Positions 1-5,769 of a stretch of DNA of 5,865 nucleotides are shown in pieces. Made by a program: the position numbers and the translations under genes. Position 1 is the first letter of the stretch, and each line of letters starts with the position of its first letter. Below the pieces are notes generated by a model. The model was not told where the DNA came from, made no database searches, and saw nothing but the letters and a program-made list of their open reading frames with translations. Source of the stretch: Myxococcales bacterium (GTDB lineage: Bacteria > Myxococcota > Myxococcia > Myxococcales > Myxococcaceae); contig PMBV01000292.1 of assembly GCA_003153055.1 (NCBI GenBank), positions 17,784 through 23,648 on the forward strand, read 5' to 3'.

Positions 1-1178
1 GTGAGGGCCATCAGCGACAGGTTGTTGAGGCTGAAGCCAAAGAAGTACATCAACCCGAAGGTGCCCACGAGGGACAGCGGCACGGTGATGCTTGGAATGA
101 GCGTCGCCCGCACGTTTCGGAGGAAGAGGAAGATGACCAGCACCACGAGGACGATGGTCAGCACCAGGGTGAACTCCACGTCCTCCACCGAGGCCCGCAC
201 GGTCTCGGTGCGGTCTGACAGCACCTTCACCGTGAGGCCCTGCGGGAGCGAAGCCTGGAGCTGGGGCAAGAGGGCCTTCACTCGATCCGCGACCTGAATG
301 ACGTTGGCCCCGGGCTGCCGTTGCACGTTCAAGATGATGGCCCGTTCGGTGTTGGCCCATCCGGCGAGGGCGTCGTTCTCGACTCCATCGATGGCATCGG
401 CGACGTCGCGGAGCCGAATCGGCGAGCCGTCCTTCCAGGCCAGCACCACCGGGCGGAAGCCAGCGGCGGTGGTAATCTGGTCATCGGTGGCGATGGTGTA
501 TTCCTGCCGGGGCCCGTCGATGGTGCCCTTGGGTTGGTTGACGTTGGCCGCCACCAGCGCGGCGCGCACGTCCTCCAGCGTGAGATTGGTGCCAGCCAGC
601 GCGACCGGGTCGACCTGCACGCGCACCGCGGGCTTCTGGCCTCCGTTGAGCGAGACGAGGCCCACTCCGGGCACCTGGGAGATTTTCTGCGCCAGCACCG
701 AGTCGGCGAGGTCGTCGACCTGCGCGAGGGACAGGCTTTTCGACGACAACGCCAAGGTGAGAATGGGCGTGTCGGCGGGGTTCGACTTGCTGTACGTCGG
801 CGGGGCGGGGAGCGTCCGTGGCAACACGCTGGCCGCCGCGTTGATGGCCGCCTGCACGTCTTGCTCGGCGGCGTCGATGCTGCGCTCGAGCTCGAACTGA
901 AGGGTCACTTGCGAGCTGCCTTGGCTGCTCACCGACGTCATCTGAGCCAGCGAGGGCATCTGGCCAAACTGCCGCTCCAGGGGCGTCGTCACCGCCGAGG
1001 CCATGGTCTCGGCGCTGGCGCCGGGGAGCGAGGTCGCCACCACGATGGTGGGGTAATCGACCTGGGGGAGCGCGGCCACGGGCAGCTTGCGAAAGGCGAC
1101 CAAGCCCGAGATCAACAGACCGATGGTGAGGAGCGTCGTCCCGACCGGTCTCCTGATGAAGGGCTCCGAGATGCTCAC
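1..1178 (-). CDS. mdtB: RND multidrug efflux permease, MdtB-like (HAE1 family), 3' part outside window
   Basis: This is a proton-driven inner-membrane pump subunit of the HAE1/AcrB-type RND family. It takes substrates from the periplasm or membrane and passes them through the adaptor to the outer-membrane channel. My translation gives 392 codons of an expected 1,030 or so; the gene runs off the left edge. Visible in order: N-terminal FIRRPVGTTLL with TM1 (about residues 9-30), PLPQVDYPTI-type motif (here ALPQVDYPTI), PGASAETM, TPLERQFGQM, DVQAAINAA, the porter domain, VQRQPGANVIQ, VLSDRT, TM2 (about 336-353), TM3 (about 361-380) and FSLNNLSLMAL at the edge. LERQFGQM, QRQPGANVIQ and VLSDRT agree with E. 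coli MdtB better than MdtC from memory, hence the symbol. The intramembrane Asp pair and Lys of the proton relay lie beyond the window. The GTG start overlaps the adaptor stop as GTGA (1175-1178), with GAGG six bases upstream. Family call is very sure; the MdtB assignment is likely. Confidence -1.
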   Translation of the reverse strand, partial: MSISEPFIRRPVGTTLLTIGLLISGLVAFRKLPVAALPQVDYPTIVVATSLPGASAETMASAVTTPLERQFGQMPSLAQMTSVSSQGSSQVTLQFELERSIDAAEQDVQAAINAAASVLPRTLPAPPTYSKSNPADTPILTLALSSKSLSLAQVDDLADSVLAQKISQVPGVGLVSLNGGQKPAVRVQVDPVALAGTNLTLEDVRAALVAANVNQPKGTIDGPRQEYTIATDDQITTAAGFRPVVLAWKDGSPIRLRDVADAIDGVENDALAGWANTERAIILNVQRQPGANVIQVADRVKALLPQLQASLPQGLTVKVLSDRTETVRASVEDVEFTLVLTIVLVVLVIFLFLRNVRATLIPSITVPLSLVGTFGLMYFFGFSLNNLSLMAL

Positions 1179-2377
1179 GGCGTGCCTCGCGCCTCGGCTA
1201 CCGGGCCGGGGCTGCGCGGATCGATGAGCGAGCCGGGCTTGAGCTGGCTCTGGCCGTCGGTGATGACCGACTCGCCGGCGGTGAGGCCGCTCCGCAGCAC
1301 CGCGACGGAGCCCTCGATGATGTCCACCTCGACGGGCCTGAGCTGGGCGGTGTTGTCAGCCGTGGCGACGTACACAAAGGTGCCCTGAGGCCCCCGCTGG
1401 ATCGCCGCCGCCGCGATGACCAGCGCGTCGTTCTTCTGAGCCACCGCGAGGCGTGCCTTGACGAACTGGTTGGGCCACAGGGCCCGGCGCGGGTTGGGGA
1501 AGATTGCCTTCAGCCTGATGGTTCCTGTGGATGTATTGATTTGATTGTCGATGACCGTGAGCATGCCCTGGCCGAGGAGCGTGTGCCCGTCGCGAGACCA
1601 GGCCTCGACCTGGAGCGAGGCAGCGCTGGTGGCCGTCTGGAGGCGGTCGAGCTCGTCTTGCGGCACGGTGAAGACAATCGAGATGGGGTCGAGCTGGGTG
1701 AGCACCACCAACCCGGTGGCGTCACTGGCGCGCACCAGGTTGCCAGGGTCGATCTGCCTGATGCCGGTGACGCCGTCGGTCTGGGCGACGATGCGCGACC
1801 ACTCGAGCTGGAGCTTCGCGTTGTCGTTGACCGCTTGATCGATGCCGATGGTGGCCTCGAGCTGGTCGACCTGGGTCTGCTGGTCGTCGACCGCCTGCTG
1901 GGCGACCAGGTTCTCGGCCCGGAGCTGCTTGGTGCGCTCAAGCATCAGCTTGGCGTTGCGAAGCTGGGCCTGGTCGCGGGCGAGCGTGGCCGCGGTCTGG
2001 GCCACGGAAATTTGGAATGGCCGAGGGTCGATCTGCGCCAGCACATCGCCCTTGTGCACCAGCGCGCCCTCCTTGAAGGCGACGCTCTGAAGCCGACCGT
2101 CGACCTGACTGCGCACCTGCACGGTGGCGAGCGGCGTCACCGTGCCGAGCCCCTCGAGGACAATGGGCACGTCACGCTTGGCCGCGGCTTCGACCAGCAC
2201 GGGGACCTTGCGATCGCCGCCCTTGGCGCCCGCGGGCCCGGCGCCTGGGCCACCGCCGTCCTTCTTGCGGGTGAAGAAGAGGCCCGCTCCACCGAGGACT
2301 CCGAGGAGGACGATGACGGCCAACACCCGCTTCCCCGAGGAACGGGGGGGTGCGCTCGCAGTGGGTTGTTGGCTCAT
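1175..2377 (-). CDS. mdtA: Periplasmic adaptor (membrane fusion protein) of RND pump, MdtA-like
   Basis: This is the periplasmic adaptor that bridges the RND permease and the TolC-type channel. It has 400 residues, close to E. coli MdtA. A basic N-terminus is followed by one membrane anchor (about residues 18-35); there is no lipobox cysteine, so it is anchored by the helix and not by lipid. A Gly/Pro/Lys-rich linker (about 36-57) leads to the lipoyl half-motifs (about 84-118 with QVRSQVDG, VKxGD-like HKGDVLAQIDPRPF; and about 190-226 with LEWSRIVAQTDGVTG and DPGNLV), a coiled-coil hairpin between them (about 122-188), a beta-barrel domain (about 228-312, DPISIVFTVPQ, IDNQINTSTGTI, PNQFVKARL) and the membrane-proximal domain (about 318-385). 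IDPRPFQ, DNQIxxxTGTI and LFPNQFV-like motifs are typical of MdtA. ATG start overlaps the channel gene stop as ATGA (2374-2377), with GGAG seven bases upstream. No internal break seen. Confidence -1.
   Translation of the reverse strand: MSQQPTASAPPRSSGKRVLAVIVLLGVLGGAGLFFTRKKDGGGPGAGPAGAKGGDRKVPVLVEAAAKRDVPIVLEGLGTVTPLATVQVRSQVDGRLQSVAFKEGALVHKGDVLAQIDPRPFQISVAQTAATLARDQAQLRNAKLMLERTKQLRAENLVAQQAVDDQQTQVDQLEATIGIDQAVNDNAKLQLEWSRIVAQTDGVTGIRQIDPGNLVRASDATGLVVLTQLDPISIVFTVPQDELDRLQTATSAASLQVEAWSRDGHTLLGQGMLTVIDNQINTSTGTIRLKAIFPNPRRALWPNQFVKARLAVAQKNDALVIAAAAIQRGPQGTFVYVATADNTAQLRPVEVDIIEGSVAVLRSGLTAGESVITDGQSQLKPGSLIDPRSPGPVAEARGTP
1185..1188 (-). promoter_or_regulatory. Shine-Dalgarno site of the RND permease
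   Basis: GAGG on the minus strand lies six bases upstream of the GTG at 1178-1176. It is inside the last codons of the adaptor gene. It supports the GTG as the permease start, together with the 4-bp stop/start overlap. Confidence -1.
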
Positions 2378-3657
2378 GGGTTGACTCCGAGGGCGGCCAG
2401 GAGCTGAGCCCTGGCGGTGGAAAGGGTGAGGCGGGTCTGCACCAGCTGGGCGGCGGCGTTGGTGGCGAGCACCTGGGCGTCGCTGAGCTCGAGGACCGAG
2501 CCCACGCCGGCCCTGAGACGGCCATCGGCGAGCGAGAGCTGGGCCTTGGCCGACGCCTCGGCGACGGTGGCGGCCTCGACGGCCGAGCGCCCGTCTTCGA
2601 TGGTGGCCCGGGCCTGCTCCACGTCGACGCGGACCTGCAAGAGCTCATTGTCGAGCTGGGCCTTGAGGAGGTCGGCCTGGCGCTGCGCCTCGTGGAGCTG
2701 GCCGGTCGTCTGCCCGCCGTTGAACAGGTTCCACGAGAGAGACGCGCCGAACCGCCAGTTGGGCCCCAGCGAGTCGATGGCCGTGCCGCCCTCGGAGACG
2801 CTGCCGTTGGCGCCGAGCGTGGGCAGGTACCCACCGGTGACGGCGAGGGTGGAGGCGACGACGGACTCTTGCTGGTGACGGAGGCTCGCCAGCTCGGGCC
2901 GGTGATCGATCGCCAGCTTCACCAGAGTGGCCAGCTCGTCGCTCTCGTTGGCGATGGGGCCGAGCTGGGAGTCCTCCACGGCAAAGGCTCTGGGCTCGAG
3001 GGTGCCGACCGCCTGGACCAGCGCCGCCAGCGCGAGGTGGAGCCCGTTCTTCGCGTTGATGAGGCCGAGCTGGCCGTTGGCGGTGAGCGTCTGGGCCTGG
3101 GCGAAGTCGATGGCCGTCTTCTGCCCGACCTTCACCATCGCCTGAACCTGCTCGAGGTGGAGCGTGTCGTTCTTCAGCGTCTCCTCGGCGACCTTGACGA
3201 GGGCCACCTGGGCGGCGGCGGCGAAGTAGGCTCGGCGAACACCCAGCGCTACCTGGAGCTCGGTCGCGCGCTGCGTCGCTGCTTGGGCTTCGCGGGTGAA
3301 GCCGGCGGCCCTCAGACGCTCGATGGCGCCGAAGTCCCACAGGGTCTGGGTCGCGGAGAGCCCGAAGTTGAACTGGTTCGAGGTGCCGGAGCTGCTCGGC
3401 GTGGCGCTCGAGGTGCCGACGCTGGCGAAAGCGCCATGGGAGCGGGAGTAGGTGGCTGAGGCGCCCAGCTGTGGCAAGAGCACTCCCCTCGCCTGCTCGA
3501 CCCGGCTCTCCATCACGCCGACGTTGGCGACACCCTGGCGAATGAGGGGGTGGCTCTCATGGGCGATGCGGAGGGCGTCGTCGAGGGTCAGCACTGCATC
3601 CTCGGCGAAGGCGTGGGAAGCCAGCAGGGCCACGATGCCTGTCATCAGTGTCTTCAC
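2374..3657 (-). CDS. TolC-family outer-membrane efflux channel
   Basis: This is the outer-membrane exit duct of the tripartite pump. It has 427 residues from the GTG chosen here, normal for the OEP/TolC family. A signal peptide is clear: Met-Lys, hydrophobic core, cleavage after AFA at residue 18, mature protein starting EDAVLTLDDALRIA. Two OEP repeats follow (roughly 25-215 and 235-427). Family signatures include SHPLIRQ, LLPQLGASATYS, DHRPEL (about 251-256), FGASLSWNLFNGG (about 303-315) and LRAGVGSVLELSDAQ (about 381-395). A Ser/Thr-rich insert (about 78-94) sits where the first extracellular loop is expected. There is no N-terminal lipobox cysteine. Start choice is uncertain: a TTG at 3675 adds six residues, but the GGAG before it touches it with no spacer. 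The GTG has no Shine-Dalgarno but gives the better signal peptide. It is the first gene of the pump operon; its stop overlaps the adaptor start. Confidence -1.
   Translation of the reverse strand: MKTLMTGIVALLASHAFAEDAVLTLDDALRIAHESHPLIRQGVANVGVMESRVEQARGVLLPQLGASATYSRSHGAFASVGTSSATPSSSGTSNQFNFGLSATQTLWDFGAIERLRAAGFTREAQAATQRATELQVALGVRRAYFAAAAQVALVKVAEETLKNDTLHLEQVQAMVKVGQKTAIDFAQAQTLTANGQLGLINAKNGLHLALAALVQAVGTLEPRAFAVEDSQLGPIANESDELATLVKLAIDHRPELASLRHQQESVVASTLAVTGGYLPTLGANGSVSEGGTAIDSLGPNWRFGASLSWNLFNGGQTTGQLHEAQRQADLLKAQLDNELLQVRVDVEQARATIEDGRSAVEAATVAEASAKAQLSLADGRLRAGVGSVLELSDAQVLATNAAAQLVQTRLTLSTARAQLLAALGVNP
2385..2388 (-). promoter_or_regulatory. Shine-Dalgarno site of the adaptor gene
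   Basis: GGAG on the minus strand is followed by seven bases and then the ATG at 2377-2375. It lies within the final codons of the channel gene, so adaptor translation is probably coupled to termination on the channel gene. Confidence -1.
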
Positions 3658-3665
3658 GGTGGTGG

Positions 3666-3671
3666 TATGTA
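3666..3671 (-). promoter_or_regulatory. Tentative -10 element of the pump operon
   Basis: TACATA on the minus strand ends eight bases before the GTG at 3657. It matches only three of six positions of the sigma-70 -10 consensus, and no recognisable -35 lies 17 bases upstream. That would suit an activator-dependent promoter and an almost leaderless message. The sensor-kinase gene has a similar TACCTT seven bases before its start. This is weak evidence on its own. Confidence -1.
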
Positions 3672-3701
3672 GCAACTCCGCGAGTTGTTTCCTGAAAGCA
3701 G

Positions 3702-3752
3702 ACGAGCAGGAGCCGACGGGTCACGAGCGGCGGTGTTCCCCCGACGAGCCGG
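3702..3752 (-). promoter_or_regulatory. Predicted LytTR-type operator: three 9-bp direct repeats at a 21-bp step
   Basis: Three minus-strand elements, CCTGCTCGT (3710-3702), GCCGCTCGT (3731-3723) and CCGGCTCGT (3752-3744), share an exact GCTCGT core placed every 21 bp. A degenerate fourth (core 4 of 6) is in register at 3770-3765, inside the end of the regulator gene. All three exact copies lie in the non-coding gap upstream of the channel gene, the nearest about 45 bp from the GTG. LytTR regulators such as AgrA bind 9-bp direct repeats with 12-13 bp between them, the same period. Against the published AgrA consensus these copies match 6 to 7 of 9 positions, with C replacing the first T of GTT. 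The adjacent LytTR regulator is the obvious candidate to bind here; this is inference. Confidence -1.
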
Positions 3753-3762
3753 AAGGCGGCGG

Positions 3763-4539
3763 CTACGCCCGGCGGATGCCGGTGGAATGGTCGAGGAGCA
3801 AGTCTTTCACGACCTGAGCGCGGTCTCGCGAGACGGGCACGTGCACGCCCGAGGATGTGTCGCCGAGGCTCTCACCGACGAAGAGGGTGGTGTCGGCGGT
3901 CTCCCGCTCGAGCTCCTTGATGTGCTCGACGGTGGCAAGCCAGTTGCGATGCACTCGCACCACCCGGTCGCCCAGCGAGCTCTCGATGGCCGTGAGCGAG
4001 AGGTCGAGGTCAAAGCGGCCGTGGCGGCTGTGCACGAAGGTGAGGCGGTCGGCGGCCTCGAAGGCCCATATTTCGGACGGAGCCAGGAAGACGAGATTCT
4101 TCCTCCGGCGGGCGACGATGCGCGGTGGCTGGGCTGGGCCGGGGGTCTTCCGCGTGCGCAGCCGAGTGAGGCACTGGGTGACCCGCTCCTCGCTGAAGGG
4201 CTTGAGGAGGTAGTCGGCGACGCCGAGCTGGTAGGCCTCGAGGGCGTGGCTCTCGAAGGCGGTGGCGAGCACCATCAGCACGCCGCGGTGAGACTGGGCG
4301 AGGCTGCGGACGAGCTCGAGGCCGGCACGGTTGCCCTGGTTGCGGGAGAGCTGCACGTCGATGAAGGCCACGTCGACATCGAGCTTCGACGAGGGAGCGA
4401 GGGCTTCTTGGGCCTCCTCCACGGTGGCCACCGCGGCGGCGACCTCGGCCAGGCGGGACGATTGGATCAGCTCGACGAGGTAGTTGCGAGCGGGCCACTC
4501 GTCCTCCACCACCAGGCAGCGAAGGAGCCCCTCACTCAT
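3763..4539 (-). CDS. LytTR-family response regulator (REC + LytTR DNA-binding domain)
   Basis: This is the output half of a two-component system: phosphorylation of its receiver domain by the neighbouring kinase should change DNA binding by its LytTR domain. It has 258 residues, usual for LytR/AlgR-type regulators. Receiver (about 5-125): acidic pocket VVEDE (E12, D13, E14), phospho-acceptor D61 in AFIDVQL, T93 in LATAF, K113 in LLKPF. Linker about 128-140. LytTR domain about 141-250, with IWAFEAADRLTFVHSRHGRF, the L..IESSLG helix and VRVHRNWLATVEHI. The loop after D61 is unusual: the conserved Pro is Ser65, and the usual Gly is followed four residues later by GLEL, so the loop seems longer. 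Its ATG overlaps the kinase stop by 8 bp (4532-4539). A GGGG six bases upstream is a weak Shine-Dalgarno. There is no terminator with a U-tract after the stop, so some readthrough into the pump operon is possible. Confidence -1.
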   Translation of the reverse strand: MSEGLLRCLVVEDEWPARNYLVELIQSSRLAEVAAAVATVEEAQEALAPSSKLDVDVAFIDVQLSRNQGNRAGLELVRSLAQSHRGVLMVLATAFESHALEAYQLGVADYLLKPFSEERVTQCLTRLRTRKTPGPAQPPRIVARRRKNLVFLAPSEIWAFEAADRLTFVHSRHGRFDLDLSLTAIESSLGDRVVRVHRNWLATVEHIKELERETADTTLFVGESLGDTSSGVHVPVSRDRAQVVKDLLLDHSTGIRRA

Positions 4540-5611
4540 GGGTCGCCCCGGGGAACTCGACGATGGCCCGGGTGCCTGGGTTGGCGGCCTCGAGGCTCAG
4601 AGTGGCGGCGGCTCCGTACCGAAGCTCGAGGCGGCGCTTGACGGACTCGATGCCAAAGGCGCCGGAGCGAACGGGGGCGTCGTCGAGCCCCGGGCCGTCG
4701 TCCTCGACGATGCAGCGAACGCGCGAGGTGCCGACGCGGGTGACCCGCACGAGGATGCGGCCCTTGGTCTCGCGCTTGAGGGCCCCGTGCTTCACCGCGT
4801 TCTCCACCAGGGGCTGAATGAGCAACCGGGGGAGGAGGAGGTCGTCGAGGCCGGTGGCGATGTCCCACTCGAAGGTGAGGTCGCCGCGGTGCCGGGCCTC
4901 GAGGATTTCCCCGTAGCGGCGCAGCCAGGTCATCTGAGCCCCCAGGGTCTGGAGCTCGCCTTCGTCGGCGAGGGCGTCACGCAGGAGGTCTCCCAGCGCC
5001 GCGAGGAGCCGGCGGGACTCGCGAGGGTCCTCGGTGACGAGGCCGGCGATGGCGTTCAAGGTGTTGAGGAGGAAGTGAGGCTCGAGGTTGGCCCGGAGCC
5101 GGCTGAGCTCGGCGGCGCTGCGGAGCTGCTGGGCCTCGAGGGTCCGAACCCGCGCGTCCTCCAGGGCGATGGGGAGGACGAAGGCCAGCGTCCACAGACC
5201 GAAGTGACTCTGGGCCTGGGTGGCACCGAAGAGCACCGAGCGGACGAAGGTCATCGGGTGCACCGAGCTGGTGTGCAGGCCGAGAGAGGGGACCGACTCG
5301 CTCAAGACGTAGAGCACTCCGCCGAAGACGCCGCCGATGGCGCCCGCCACGAGGAGGCCGACGATGACCAGCCAGCCGGAGGAGCGCTCCAGGTGGCGCG
5401 CCCGGTGAAACAGGGCGTTGAGCGTCAAGATGAGCGGCGGCATCTCCATGGCGAAGAGCAGGAGCACGGAGAAGAAGCGCCCGGCGTCTCGGTTGGCGAT
5501 GTAATAGGCCAAGAGTTGCAGGAGGACGACCCCGAGCACGATGCCAATGCCCGCGCTGCGCCGGCGGAGCGACACGCGGGGCTCGGTGATGGGCTGAATC
5601 GCCGCGTTCAT
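4532..5611 (-). CDS. LytS/YehU-type sensor histidine kinase (His_kinase + HATPase_c)
   Basis: This inner-membrane sensor kinase should phosphorylate the LytTR regulator encoded next. From the ATG at 5611 it has 359 residues. The N-terminus MNAAIQPITEPRVSLRRR is basic and cytoplasmic. About four membrane segments follow (roughly 19-39, 45-67, 79-104, 120-149) with short loops and no large periplasmic domain, so the signal is probably read within the membrane. A charged helix (about 150-172) leads to the His_kinase box LEPHFLLNTLNAIAGL, with H179 the likely phospho-site. The ATPase domain shows LLIQPLVENAVKHG (N271), EDDGPGL (about 303-309) and GAFGIESVKRRL (about 317-328). A GTG at 5635 would add eight residues (MPGCTFRP), but it lacks a Shine-Dalgarno and the added sequence does not look conserved; the ATG also lacks one. 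The gene overlaps the regulator by 8 bp. The ligand cannot be told from sequence. Confidence -1.
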   Translation of the reverse strand: MNAAIQPITEPRVSLRRRSAGIGIVLGVVLLQLLAYYIANRDAGRFFSVLLLFAMEMPPLILTLNALFHRARHLERSSGWLVIVGLLVAGAIGGVFGGVLYVLSESVPSLGLHTSSVHPMTFVRSVLFGATQAQSHFGLWTLAFVLPIALEDARVRTLEAQQLRSAAELSRLRANLEPHFLLNTLNAIAGLVTEDPRESRRLLAALGDLLRDALADEGELQTLGAQMTWLRRYGEILEARHRGDLTFEWDIATGLDDLLLPRLLIQPLVENAVKHGALKRETKGRILVRVTRVGTSRVRCIVEDDGPGLDDAPVRSGAFGIESVKRRLELRYGAAATLSLEAANPGTRAIVEFPGATHE

Positions 5612-5618
5612 GGGACGG

Positions 5619-5624
5619 AAGGTA
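5619..5624 (-). promoter_or_regulatory. Tentative -10 element of the kinase-regulator operon
   Basis: TACCTT on the minus strand ends seven bases before the ATG at 5611. It matches three of six positions of the -10 consensus and has no good -35. The layout resembles the pump promoter (TACATA, eight bases, GTG). Low confidence. Confidence -1.
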
Positions 5625-5654
5625 CACCCGGGCACGAGGGGCGCGCACAGGGGA

Positions 5655-5705
5655 ACGGTTCGTGCTCAGGAGCGCGGCGCTCGTCGTGCTGGAGTGACCG
5701 CTCGT
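5655..5705 (+). promoter_or_regulatory. Predicted LytTR-type operator upstream of the kinase gene: three repeats at a 21-bp step
   Basis: On the plus strand, ACGGTTCGT (5655-5663), GGCGCTCGT (5676-5684) and ACCGCTCGT (5697-5705) are placed every 21 bp. Two cores are exactly GCTCGT and the third is GTTCGT. The first and last match 8 of 9 positions of the AgrA/LytTR half-site consensus (W M M G T T N R K in IUPAC form). The array has the same core and period as the one before the channel gene but the opposite orientation relative to its downstream gene. The nearest copy is about 44 bp before the kinase ATG. The likely meaning is autoregulation by the LytTR regulator; the orientation difference is a caveat. 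Confidence -1.
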
Positions 5706-5734
5706 GGGTGGGGAGCTGGGTGGCGTCGTCCTCA

Positions 5735-5764
5735 AGCGGCCTACGACCGATGCAGGTCGCCGCT
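5735..5764 (-). terminator. GC-rich hairpin after the upstream partial gene, possible terminator
   Basis: An outer stem AGCGGC/GCCGCT (six pairs) and an inner stem GACC/GGTC (four pairs) enclose the loop TGCATC, with a 4-base bulge GTAG on the 3' side in minus-strand reading. It begins five bases after the stop codon at 5770-5772. No U-tract follows, so it is either a non-canonical terminator or an RNA 3'-end stabiliser. It separates the upstream gene from the operator array. Confidence -1.
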
Positions 5765-5769
5765 CAGAA

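Noticed and set aside
321..1388. Long plus-strand open frame opposite the permease and adaptor genes
   Set aside because: It is low-complexity, rich in Arg, Gly and His, and lies antisense to clear RND and adaptor coding sequence. Such frames are expected in GC-rich genes.
2350..3459. Plus-strand open frame of 369 codons opposite the channel gene
   Set aside because: The minus-strand frame has a signal peptide and TolC-family motifs; the plus frame shows no recognisable domain.
3676..3762. Terminator between the regulator and the channel gene
   Set aside because: Only a weak AGCCG/CGGCT pairing with an 8-base loop and no U-tract is visible, not enough to call.
3658..3762. BaeR-box or sigma-54 promoter before the pump operon
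   Set aside because: No BaeR-like box and no GG-N10-GC pair in a fitting context was found.
3685..4641. Plus-strand open frame of 318 codons opposite the response regulator
   Set aside because: It is antisense to an intact REC-LytTR protein with all key residues and spans the intergenic repeat array.
4977..5735. Minus-strand open frame of 252 codons in another frame of the kinase gene
   Set aside because: It is Arg/Pro-rich shadow sequence; the kinase frame holds the H, N and G boxes.
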